From: an uncultured Eubacteriales bacterium
GTDB lineage: Bacteria > Bacillota > Clostridia > Oscillospirales > CAG-272
DNA: 6,157 bases
Assembly: GCA_900547725.1 (NCBI GenBank)
Contig: URHR01000097.1
Coordinates: forward strand, 1-6,157
Direction: 5' to 3'
Position 1 is the stretch's first letter, and every line of letters starts with the position of its first letter. Under the pieces are notes generated by a model, which made no database searches, was not told the origin of the DNA, and saw nothing but the letters and a program-made list of their open reading frames with translations. Below are positions 1 through 6,118 of the stretch, one piece after another. Both the position numbers and the translations under genes were made by a program.

Positions 1-39
1 GGGAGAGAGAACCCTCTCCGAAAGAGGGTTCTCTCTCCC
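1..39 (-). terminator. Perfect 17-bp hairpin, possible terminator of the leftward operon
   Basis: Bases 1-17 pair perfectly with 23-39 around a 5-nt loop, and the stem may continue beyond the window edge. It lies 25 bp past the stop codon of the leftward phosphopantetheinyl transferase, where an intrinsic terminator would be expected. Whether a U-tract follows on the minus strand cannot be seen because the window ends. It could instead be a dispersed palindromic repeat, or a terminator shared with a convergent gene to the left. Confidence 0.5.
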
Positions 40-64
40 TCCAAGGTCTTTCCTCACCCCGCAG

Positions 65-676
65 TCAGAAAAAAACACGGCGGAATTCGGGGACGTCGGG
101 CGCGGAGGTCGCAACGGTCAGAATGTAATTCTCGTAATCGAAGGAGCGGAGCGTGCACCCCGCATGATGGCGGGTGTCGGCGCGGCGCATTCCCGCAAGC
201 CCCGCGCCCGTCCGCTTGACCAACGCTTCCTTCGCCGTCCAGACGCGCAGAAAGACCGCTTCGGCTTCCTGCGGGCGGTTCTGAATCGCGGTCTGAACGC
301 GGCGGTTCTCGGCGGGCGTGAACCAACGGTCGGCGGCGCGGGCGAGGCGGGAAACGTCTCTGCCGCGCGGCGCTTCCGCATCCAGACCGATCGGACCACA
401 GTCCCCGATGGCAAGCGCGACAAGACCCGCCGTGTGCGTGGGGCTGAAATCGAATCGCGCGCCCTCTGCGTAGGGTTTTCCTCCTTCAGTTGCCCGGAGA
501 TTGGTTAGCATGGCTTCCGGGTCGTCGGTGACGGCAAGATCATAAAGCGCCTGCTTCAGAAGCAAGCGCCAGACAAGGCTTTCGGGGCGGCGCACATCCT
601 TTGCCGCGCAGCCGAGGCGCGCGCGGAGATAGTCGGACGGCGGAAGTTCGCCTTCATAATAATAGAGACAGAGCAT
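65..676 (-). CDS. Sfp-type 4'-phosphopantetheinyl transferase
   Basis: This 203-aa cytoplasmic enzyme is predicted to move the phosphopantetheine arm of coenzyme A onto a conserved Ser of an acyl or peptidyl carrier protein, making it active. Family marks appear in order. FSPTHTAG at 78-85 matches the FNISHSG motif. GLDAE at 97-101 carries the Mg-binding Asp99 and Glu101. WFTPAE at 118-123 and WTAKEALVK at 146-154 follow, the latter with Glu150 and Lys154. The length is slightly below that of Bacillus Sfp (about 224 aa), mainly at the C-terminus. The start is fixed by a strong AAAGGAGG (681-688) four bases upstream. It lies 69 bp after the BspA-like gene with no obvious promoter or terminator between, so co-transcription is likely. 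No carrier protein, NRPS or PKS gene is in the window. It could serve secondary metabolism or act as the housekeeping holo-ACP synthase. The family assignment is secure; the substrate is unknown. Confidence 0.9.
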   Translation of the reverse strand: MLCLYYYEGELPPSDYLRARLGCAAKDVRRPESLVWRLLLKQALYDLAVTDDPEAMLTNLRATEGGKPYAEGARFDFSPTHTAGLVALAIGDCGPIGLDAEAPRGRDVSRLARAADRWFTPAENRRVQTAIQNRPQEAEAVFLRVWTAKEALVKRTGAGLAGMRRADTRHHAGCTLRSFDYENYILTVATSAPDVPEFRRVFF

Positions 677-745
677 GAAGCCTCCTTTGGAATGGGACGG
701 GAGCGGGCGGGGGAAGAGGAAACTTTTGCTGCGTTCGCGCGGTTC

Positions 746-1702
746 TCATGCCTCGGGACACACAACCGTGCCGTCGGTGCATTGCACAGTGCCTTCCCAG
801 AATTCATACCAGAAGCCGCTGCCAAGTTCGGGGTTGTAGCCGCCTTTTTTGATCCGGTTCCACTGCGCCACCGTTCCTTCGTAGGTCACGGTTTTCAGTT
901 TCCTGCATTCCCGGAGCGCGTAATCCCGTATGTTTGTCACGCTTACCGGAATGACCAGCGTCTGCAGGCTGTCGCAATATTGGATCGCGGCACTCATGAT
1001 CAACGTAACCCCTTGCGGAATGCGCAATTCCTTCAGCGCGCGGCAACCCGAAAAAGCGCCTTCTCCGATGGACGTGACCGTGTTCGGGACGGTAATGCTT
1101 TTCAGCGCGCTGCAATCCCGAAACAGCCCGGGGGTGATTTCGGTCAGCCCGCCCGGCAGGGTGACCGAGGTCAGCTTTCTGCAGGCGGTGAACGTGAACC
1201 AACCGGGATTGGTCACGCTGTCGGGAATTGTGACCTCGGTCAGTTCGGTGCAGAATTCAAGCGCATTTGACCCGATGGCCGTGATACTGTCGGGAATGAC
1301 GATGTTTTTCAGACTGCATCTTACAAACCCGTTGTATGCGATTTCCGTCACGGGTTTCCCATTATGCTCGGCGGGAATGACGATGCGAGATTTGCCCGTG
1401 GCGCTTCCCGCACTTACCGCATAGCCCGTTCCGTCTTCGGTCAGCTTGAATTCCAACCCGACCGTGGGGGCGTTTGCATCCTCGGGCGTTTTGGTTTCCT
1501 GCGGTTTTTTGGTGGTCTGCTGCGGTTTTTCTGTGGTCTGCTGCGCATCGGCGGGCGCTTTCGTGACTTTCGTAACTCCGGATGTGAAAGGCTCTGTGGC
1601 GGAAGTCATGGGCTTTTCGGTCTTTGCGTGGCAGGACGCGAGCGCGCCCGAGACGAGAAGCGCGGCGAAGAGAAGTGCCGTGAGGATGCGGAATCGGTTC
1701 AT
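746..1702 (-). CDS. BspA-type leucine-rich-repeat (LRR_5) surface lipoprotein
   Basis: This 318-aa protein is predicted to be exported and lipid-anchored to the outer face of the membrane. Residues 1-24 form a lipoprotein signal: basic MNRFR, a hydrophobic stretch, and the lipobox LASC with Cys24 as the lipidated residue. Residues 25-80 are a Thr/Lys/Pro/Gln-rich linker with repeated TTEKP/TTKKP-like units, probably a disordered spacer. From about 129 to 288 come LRR_5 units of the pattern C-x2-L-x2-V-x-IP-x2-VT-x-I-x2-A. Their Cys residues at 151, 174, 197, 220, 243 and 266 are spaced exactly 23 apart; the first unit is one residue shorter. A TYEGTVAQWNRI segment closes the array, as is common in this family. 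An upstream in-frame Met (1834) is rejected because this start has a signal peptide and GGAGGT at 1710-1715, seven bases away, with the promoter just beyond. BspA-like proteins often bind host or bacterial surface partners; the ligand here is unknown. Confidence 0.9.
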   Translation of the reverse strand: MNRFRILTALLFAALLVSGALASCHAKTEKPMTSATEPFTSGVTKVTKAPADAQQTTEKPQQTTKKPQETKTPEDANAPTVGLEFKLTEDGTGYAVSAGSATGKSRIVIPAEHNGKPVTEIAYNGFVRCSLKNIVIPDSITAIGSNALEFCTELTEVTIPDSVTNPGWFTFTACRKLTSVTLPGGLTEITPGLFRDCSALKSITVPNTVTSIGEGAFSGCRALKELRIPQGVTLIMSAAIQYCDSLQTLVIPVSVTNIRDYALRECRKLKTVTYEGTVAQWNRIKKGGYNPELGSGFWYEFWEGTVQCTDGTVVCPEA

Positions 1703-1730
1703 GGTGTGTACCTCCGTTTCGGTTGCTTTC

Positions 1731-1759
1731 ATTATATCAGATTTCGGGGTGAAAGTCAA
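1731..1759 (-). promoter_or_regulatory. Sigma-A promoter of the lipoprotein/PPTase unit
   Basis: Read on the minus strand, TTGACT (1754-1759) and a perfect TATAAT (1731-1736) are separated by exactly 17 bp. Transcription should begin near 1724, giving a 5' leader of about 22 nt that contains the GGAGGT ribosome site. The near-consensus match suggests strong, housekeeping-type expression. No operator is obvious. Confidence 0.85.
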
Positions 1760-1817
1760 CAGCTTTTCGGGAAAAGAGAGCAACCAAAAAAACTCTGTCG
1801 CTTTTTCGTCTTTCCTC

Positions 1818-1846
1818 TTGCAAAAACACGGCAAGTATGATACAAT
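1818..1846 (+). promoter_or_regulatory. Extended -10 sigma-A promoter of the MBOAT-DHHW operon
   Basis: TTGCAA (1818-1823) and TACAAT (1841-1846) are separated by 17 bp. TG at 1838-1839 sits one base ahead of the -10, making an extended -10 element. Transcription should start near 1853, about 37 nt before the MBOAT start codon. It is back-to-back with the leftward lipoprotein promoter: the two -35 boxes are 58 bp apart, so a regulator bound between them could affect both units. Confidence 0.82.
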
Positions 1847-1889
1847 AGGAAATACAGGTTAATACAGCGAACACGGACGGTTATACGGA

Positions 1890-3320
1890 ATGGTTTTTTC
1901 GGCTCTTTTCTTTCTTTTCTTTTTCTTTATTCTTTGCATGGCGTTGGTCTATACCCGCAAAACGCTGCGGGGGCAGAACGCCGTGCTTCTCGTCTTTTCC
2001 CTGATTTTTTACGCATGGAGCGGTCCTGCGCTCCTGCTTCTCCTGCTTGCCATGACCTTTATCTGTTGGCTGGCGGGGAGGACGTTGGGAAGCGTGCGCG
2101 TGCCGTTCTATCGCCGCGCAATCCTCTTTATGACGGTTGCAACCTGCCTTTTCGTCTTCGGCTTTTTCAAGTATTCCGATTTCTTTGCCTCGACTTTGCA
2201 GTCGATTTTCCGCTTTGACGCGGTTCTGCCCGATATCCTGCTTCCCGTTGGCATTTCGTTCTATACCTTCCAGTTGCTTTCCTATGTCGCGGATGTTTAC
2301 CGCCGCGAGGTGGAGCCGCAGAAAAACTATCTCACGCTCCTGCTTTACGCCGCGCTGTTCCATCAATGCGTGGCAGGACCCATTGTCCGCTACAGCGACG
2401 TGGAAGCGGAACTTCTGGATCGCAGCGTGCGGCTCTCCGACATTTCGGCAGGTATCACGCGCTTTTCTCTGGGGCTTGGAAAAAAGGCGATTCTTGCCAA
2501 CTATTGCGGATCACTTGCGGACGCAGCGCTTTCCGCAGAGGCACTTGCAAGCGCTTCGAGCGGCACGGTATTCCTCGGCACGGTGTTCTATATGCTCCAG
2601 ATCTATCTGGATTTCTCCGCCTATTCCGATATGGCTATCGGCATGGGACTGATGTGCGGATTGCATTATTGCGAGAACTTCAATTACCCCTATTGCGCCG
2701 ATTCGGCAACCGACTTCTGGCGGCGCTGGCATATCTCACTTTCCACGTTTTTCCGCGACTACGTTTACATTCCGCTCGGCGGAAACCGCCACGGGCGGAA
2801 GCGGCAGCTTCTGAATATGCTGGCAGTCTGGCTTCTCACGGGACTGTGGCACGGTGCGTCGTGGAACTACGTGCTCTGGGGGCTTTACTGGTTCGTCTGG
2901 TTGGCGGGTGAAAAGCTGTTCCTGCACACCCCCTATGCGGAATTGCCGCTTTGGAAGCGGATTCTGCGGCACTGCGGGCTTCTTGCGGGGGTCTGGTTCG
3001 GGTGGATGCTCTTCTATTTTGAGGATCTGTCGCTCTTCGGCTCGGCAATTGCGGATCTGTTCTTCCGCAACGGCTTCTGGGATCTCACCGCCCGCCTGAC
3101 GCTTCTCAATAACCTGTTCTTCCTTGCGGTGGCGGTTGCCGCCTGCACGCCGCTGTTGCCCGCCGTGGTCAGGCGGGTGCGCGAGGCGGCGAAAACGACC
3201 CCCGCGTGGAGAGGTTTCTCGGGCGCGGTGGCGGTTGCAGCACCTGTGGTGCTGTTGGTGCTCTCCTTCCTTTCTCTGGTCGGGAACACCTATAATCCCT
3301 TCCTGTATTTCCAATTCTGA
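1890..3320 (+). CDS. MBOAT-family membrane O-acyltransferase (AlgI/PatA-like)
   Basis: This 476-aa multi-pass membrane protein probably takes an acyl group, usually acetyl, from a cytoplasmic donor and passes it across the membrane for O-acylation of a surface polymer. The N-terminus MVFSALFFLFFF is the usual AlgI-type opening and supports this start, although the ribosome site is weak (GGACGG at 1875-1880). Hydrophobic segments run throughout. Conserved blocks follow: LLPVGISFYTFQ (117-128), DFSAYSDMAIGMG (241-253), NYPYCADSATDFWRRWHISL (265-284), DYVYIPLGGNRHG (290-302) and LTGLWHGASWNYVLWG (316-331). His321 corresponds to the invariant MBOAT catalytic His, and His281 to the second conserved His. 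The end NTYNPFLYFQF is also typical, and the length matches the family (about 460-520). It is the first gene of an operon with the DHHW protein 12 bp downstream, like the AlgI/AlgJ and PatA/PatB pairs. The acceptor (peptidoglycan, teichoic acid or exopolysaccharide) cannot be read from the window. Confidence 0.93.
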   Translation: MVFSALFFLFFFFILCMALVYTRKTLRGQNAVLLVFSLIFYAWSGPALLLLLLAMTFICWLAGRTLGSVRVPFYRRAILFMTVATCLFVFGFFKYSDFFASTLQSIFRFDAVLPDILLPVGISFYTFQLLSYVADVYRREVEPQKNYLTLLLYAALFHQCVAGPIVRYSDVEAELLDRSVRLSDISAGITRFSLGLGKKAILANYCGSLADAALSAEALASASSGTVFLGTVFYMLQIYLDFSAYSDMAIGMGLMCGLHYCENFNYPYCADSATDFWRRWHISLSTFFRDYVYIPLGGNRHGRKRQLLNMLAVWLLTGLWHGASWNYVLWGLYWFVWLAGEKLFLHTPYAELPLWKRILRHCGLLAGVWFGWMLFYFEDLSLFGSAIADLFFRNGFWDLTARLTLLNNLFFLAVAVAACTPLLPAVVRRVREAAKTTPAWRGFSGAVAVAAPVVLLVLSFLSLVGNTYNPFLYFQF

Positions 3321-3332
3321 TCGGAGGCTGTC

Positions 3333-4721
3333 ATGAATACGGAACAAAAACAATATGACGCTCCGACAAAGCAGACTCCGTCGGAGCAACAACCGGAGGC
3401 GAAGAAACCGCCCGTTACGGAGTCGCCCGCAAAGGGACACCGTATGCTCCTCTCCAGGCGGGAAAAGACCGACGTTGCCAAAATTCTGGGCTTTGCGGGG
3501 GCGCTGTTGGTCATCGGGTTTGTGGGACTGCTCTTTTTCCTCCGACCGAGCGAATCGCAGGCGGAAAAGCGGAAGCTGACCGAGTTTCCCACATTTACAT
3601 GGGCGGATTTCTGGAACGGAACTTACACTTCCGCAATCACCACATGGTATGCCGACACCTTTCCCGGGCGGGACGGGCTGATTTCCGTTCAGCAGGCGCT
3701 GGAAAATCTTTACGGCATCCGCACGGTGCGGGTGGTAAAACCGAACACGCCGTCGGGCGGAAATACGGGCGGTGGCGCAACCCCGGGGCATGACGACGGC
3801 ACGCCCGTGGAAAAACTCGGGACGATGTACATCAAAGGAAATCAGGCGTTTGAATCCTACCGCTACAACGAGAGCGCGGCGGCACGGTATGCGGCAATTC
3901 TGAACCGTGCGGCGGAAGCCATGCCGAACGCGAAGGTTTATGACCTGATTGTGCCGCTTTCCTATTCAGTCAACCTGACCGAGCGCGAACAGGCGCAGTT
4001 CGATATGTCGGACGCGGGCGAATCGGTCAGCAAAATGTACGCGATGATGAACGCCTCGGTCGGAAAAGTCTCGGTTCTGCCCGAACTTCTGGCGCACAAG
4101 GACGAGTATCTCTATTTCCGCACCGACCACCACTGGACGGCGCGCGGCGCGTACTATGCCTACCGTGCCTTCTGCGCGGAAGCGGGACTGACCCCGCGGG
4201 AGTTGGATTCGTGGAAGCGCATGGAATTTGCAGGTTTCCTCGGAACGCTCTACAGCGAGGCGGGCAGACCCTCCGCGCTCGGCGATACGCCCGACACGGT
4301 GGAAGCGTGGATCCCGAGCGGAACGAACAAGATGACGGTCTATCCCGTAAAGGGGGACGCGACAGGGCAGTATCCCGTCATTCAGACCGCAACCGACCGC
4401 TACTATGCGGCGGCAGGCTCGAAGTACAACTGCTTCATTGCGGGCGACAACCCGCTTTCGGTAATCGAGAATCCCGACGCGGAGCGGGACGAGGCGATTG
4501 TGGTGGTCAAGGAATTCTTCGGAAACGCGTTTGTCCCGTTTTTGGTTGATACCTACCGCACGGTTTATGTGGTGGATTATCGGACTTTCCGCGCCAGAAT
4601 GGGCGTGTCTCTGCCTGCCTTCGTTGCGGAAAAAGGCGCGTCGACGGTGCTCTTCCTCAACAATATGACGGCAACCTCTGCTGCCGAGCGGCTTTCCGAA
4701 ATGGAAGGAATTCTGAAATAA
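3333..4721 (+). CDS. Membrane-anchored DHHW-family protein (AlgX/AlgJ-like), Ser nucleophile apparently lost
   Basis: This 462-aa protein has a polar Gln/Pro/Lys-rich cytoplasmic tail (1-48), one membrane helix (about 50-70, ILGFAGALLVIGFVGLLFFL) and a large extracytoplasmic domain. Residues 138-157 are a Gly/Pro-rich loop. DHHW at 265-268, in FRTDHHWTARGAYYAY, is the signature that names the family; in AlgX/AlgJ-type SGNH-like transferases, D-x-H supplies the Asp and His of the triad. GDNPL (371-375) and KEFFGNAFVPFL (393-404), then VYVVDYRTF, match the C-terminal family blocks. As I recall them, relatives read KESFGN or KDSYAN there; this protein has Phe395 (TTC, 4515-4517) in place of Ser. 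The start follows GGAGG (3323-3327) by five bases and lies 12 bp after the MBOAT stop, so the two are co-transcribed. It probably cooperates with the MBOAT protein in acylating a surface glycan. Whether it still catalyses transfer is in doubt. Confidence 0.88.
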   Translation: MNTEQKQYDAPTKQTPSEQQPEAKKPPVTESPAKGHRMLLSRREKTDVAKILGFAGALLVIGFVGLLFFLRPSESQAEKRKLTEFPTFTWADFWNGTYTSAITTWYADTFPGRDGLISVQQALENLYGIRTVRVVKPNTPSGGNTGGGATPGHDDGTPVEKLGTMYIKGNQAFESYRYNESAAARYAAILNRAAEAMPNAKVYDLIVPLSYSVNLTEREQAQFDMSDAGESVSKMYAMMNASVGKVSVLPELLAHKDEYLYFRTDHHWTARGAYYAYRAFCAEAGLTPRELDSWKRMEFAGFLGTLYSEAGRPSALGDTPDTVEAWIPSGTNKMTVYPVKGDATGQYPVIQTATDRYYAAAGSKYNCFIAGDNPLSVIENPDAERDEAIVVVKEFFGNAFVPFLVDTYRTVYVVDYRTFRARMGVSLPAFVAEKGASTVLFLNNMTATSAAERLSEMEGILK

Positions 4722-4746
4722 AAACAAGAATTATTCTAAAATAATA

Positions 4747-4796
4747 AGCAAAACAGGTGTTTTGAGACATGGAAAACGCCTGTTTTGCTGCTTTTT
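4747..4796 (+). terminator. Rho-independent terminator of the MBOAT-DHHW operon
   Basis: Bases 4747-4763 pair with 4773-4789 over 17 bp with a single G-U pair, around a 9-nt loop. A T-run (4792-4796) follows two bases after the stem. It lies 25 bp past the DHHW stop codon and before the next promoter, so it separates the two rightward units. Confidence 0.85.
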
Positions 4797-4818
4797 GCGG
4801 GAAATCGCGGCTTTCCAC

Positions 4819-4847
4819 TTGATTTTTGCGTCGGAATCCTGTATAAT
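4819..4847 (+). promoter_or_regulatory. Sigma-A promoter of the DUF1836-mrnC unit
   Basis: TTGATT (4819-4824) and a perfect TATAAT (4842-4847) are separated by 17 bp. Transcription should start around 4853-4855. The site lies immediately after the upstream operon's terminator, so this unit is transcribed independently. Confidence 0.85.
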
Positions 4848-4853
4848 AGTATG

Positions 4854-5002
4854 GAATACCGTATGAAGCGGAAGAGAAACGACCGTATGTGTCTCGCAGC
4901 TTCACGGATGTGCGAATACCAAATCCGAAACGGGCTTTGAAAATGAGATTCGGGCGGCACGCCGCCGCATGAAGCGGCGCTGCCTGCGGAAAGGAAGAAA
5001 CC
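4854..5002 (+). promoter_or_regulatory. Roughly 150-nt structured 5' leader of the DUF1836 gene
   Basis: The distance from the predicted transcription start to the start codon is unusually long beside the short leaders of the other two promoters here. Three possible hairpins are visible by eye. The first, 4864-4904, pairs TGAAGC with GCTTCA and has inner GAGA/TCTC pairs. The second, 4905-4927, pairs CGGAT with ATCCG. The third, 4956-4984, pairs GGCA with TGCC and CGCCGC with GCGGCG around an ATGAA loop, and ends just before the ribosome site. ATGAAGCGG occurs at both ends (4863-4871 and 4969-4977), and ACCGTATG occurs twice (4858-4865 and 4882-4889). I do not recognise a known riboswitch, T-box or protein leader. 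A short Arg-rich ORF (4863-4940) also lies inside. A regulatory role is inferred only from length and folding potential. Confidence 0.4.
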
Positions 5003-5731
5003 ATGGACGAAAATACGCTGAACGAACTGATTCGGGACGCGGTGAACGACACGGATCTGTTGCCGGAAGAAATTCCCGCGATCGATCTGTATCTTGACCA
5101 GATTACCAGCCTTGCCTCGGACAAACTGCGCGAGGGATCTCCGCGTTTTTATGACCGTGCGCTGACAAAGACAATGGTGAACAACTACTCCAAGGACGGC
5201 TTGATTTCGCCGATCAAGGGGAAGAAGTACACCAAGGAGCACTTTTTGCAGATGCTTCTGGTCTACGCCATGAAGAACACGCTTTCCATCGGGGAGATCA
5301 AGCGGATTCTGCAAAATCTCTACCGCGTGGAGGGGTTTGACGGCGAGATGCTGACCGACATCTACCGCCGCTATCTGGGGATCAAGCAATACGAGCGCAA
5401 GAATGCCTGTCGCTTTATCAAAATTTTTCTGCGGAGCGCGGGACTGGACATTGAAAAAGAGGAGGATTTTGCGGTCATCCTTCTGGCGCTGACCTCCATT
5501 TCCTCCTATCTCAAAAATATTGTACAGGCGCTTCTGGAGGATCACTATCCCGACACCGCCGAGGAAAAGGAGCGCGAGGAAAAAGAGAAACGCGAGGAAG
5601 CCAAGCGGGCGAAGGAAGAGAAGAAGAGCAAGTCGAAAAAATCGGAGGAGACAACCGATGGAGTCAACGGAGCAAACCAATCCGGCGGAACAGACGGAAA
5701 TGGCGGAACAGCGGGATCTGCCGCTGAATGA
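5003..5731 (+). CDS. DUF1836 (YkrK-like) putative DNA-binding regulator
   Basis: This is a 242-aa soluble protein. Residues about 25-175 match the DUF1836 pattern. IDLYLDQITSL (27-37) comes first. LTKTMVNNYSKDGLISP (54-70) plus KGKKYTKEHFLQMLLVY (72-88) looks like the N-terminal helix-turn-helix of MerR-type regulators, and LSIGEIKRIL (94-103) follows. Bacillus YkrK, which I recall as belonging to this family, has been described as a repressor of htpX; the target here is unknown. Residues about 185-213 are a dense Glu/Lys/Arg stretch, probably a charged helix. Residues 219-242 are a Gly/Asn/Ser/Thr-rich end that lies entirely inside the overlap with the next gene. The start follows AAGGAAG (4991-4997) by five bases. 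Its own promoter and long leader lie upstream. Autoregulation is plausible but not shown. Confidence 0.82.
   Translation: MDENTLNELIRDAVNDTDLLPEEIPAIDLYLDQITSLASDKLREGSPRFYDRALTKTMVNNYSKDGLISPIKGKKYTKEHFLQMLLVYAMKNTLSIGEIKRILQNLYRVEGFDGEMLTDIYRRYLGIKQYERKNACRFIKIFLRSAGLDIEKEEDFAVILLALTSISSYLKNIVQALLEDHYPDTAEEKEREEKEKREEAKRAKEEKKSKSKKSEETTDGVNGANQSGGTDGNGGTAGSAAE
5644..5650 (+). promoter_or_regulatory. Ribosome binding site that sets the mrnC start inside the DUF1836 gene
   Basis: GGAGGAG lies seven bases before ATG 5658. It is stronger than anything before the alternative in-frame ATG at 5700, which has only a weak GACGGA. It therefore favours the earlier start and a 74-bp overlap with the upstream reading frame. 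Confidence 0.7.
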
Positions 5732-6086
5732 GCTGAGCATTCCCGCGCTGGCGTATCTCGGGGACAGCGTTCTGGAGCTGACCGTGCGGCGGGAGTTGGT
5801 TCTGCGGCGCGGACTTTCAACGGCGGGCGATCTGAACCGTGCTTCTCTTGCTTACGTCAGCGCGGGCGCGCAGTCTGCGGCGATGGAGCGGATTCTGCCG
5901 CACCTGACCGAAGAGGAAGAACGTTGGTTCAAGCGCGGTCGCAATTCGGGACATCTGAACATTCCGAAGCGTGCGACCCCTGCCGAATATCGCCGCGCGA
6001 CGGGCATGGAGGTATTATTCGCCTATCTCTACCTCTCCAACCGCGCCGACCGTCTCGCCGCGCTCTTCCGTCTCGCCTACCCGTAG
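5658..6086 (+). CDS. mrnC: Mini-ribonuclease III (23S rRNA maturation)
   Basis: This 142-aa enzyme is a compact RNase III catalytic domain with no double-strand-RNA-binding domain. In Bacillota it trims the 5' and 3' ends of 23S rRNA precursor, usually while the rRNA is bound by ribosomal protein L3. Family blocks are clear. ALAYLGDSVLEL (30-41) holds catalytic Asp36. YVSAGAQSAAMERILPHLTE (66-85) follows. FKRGRNSGHLNIPKRAT (91-107) resembles the KGRNS...PK segment of the Bacillus enzyme. YRRATGMEVLFAYLYL (111-126) carries the metal-binding Glu118. The length matches the family (about 130-145). The N-terminal 15 or so residues are extra and variable, and the start could be ATG 5700 (128 aa). 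It overlaps the DUF1836 gene by 74 bp in another frame, so its translation is probably coupled. In many relatives mrnC sits near cysS and the TrmH-type rRNA methylase; neither is in the window. Confidence 0.93.
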   Translation: MESTEQTNPAEQTEMAEQRDLPLNELSIPALAYLGDSVLELTVRRELVLRRGLSTAGDLNRASLAYVSAGAQSAAMERILPHLTEEEERWFKRGRNSGHLNIPKRATPAEYRRATGMEVLFAYLYLSNRADRLAALFRLAYP

Positions 6087-6118
6087 GGGGGGACGCGAGG
6101 GCGCGGGGGATGCGCCAA

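Noticed and set aside
1703..1834. N-terminal extension of the lipoprotein to Met at 1834
   Set aside because: It would cover the promoter and ribosome site and bury the lipoprotein signal peptide at residue 45. The Met at 1702 gives a canonical export signal.
2736..3791. 351-codon open frame on the minus strand
   Set aside because: It runs antisense across the end of the MBOAT gene and the start of the DHHW gene. Its product is Arg/Glu/Pro-rich with no recognisable domain, and both sense genes have clear family motifs and ribosome sites.
3966..4727. 253-codon minus-strand frame opposite the DHHW gene
   Set aside because: It is a shadow of GC-biased codons: His/Arg-rich, no family match, and its start lies at the far end of the sense gene without a convincing promoter.
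4730..4745. Small AT-only hairpin just after the DHHW stop
   Set aside because: Six A-T pairs with a 4-nt loop are too weak to matter beside the strong terminator that follows.
5520..5657. Longer Mini-III starting at 5520
   Set aside because: The added 46 residues are Arg/Lys-rich out-of-frame readings of the DUF1836 tail, with no ribosome site and no counterpart in the family.
4736..5740. 334-codon minus-strand frame
   Set aside because: It runs antisense through the DUF1836 gene, its promoter, its leader and the preceding terminator. The Leu/Phe-rich start is the complement of the Lys/Glu-rich tail.
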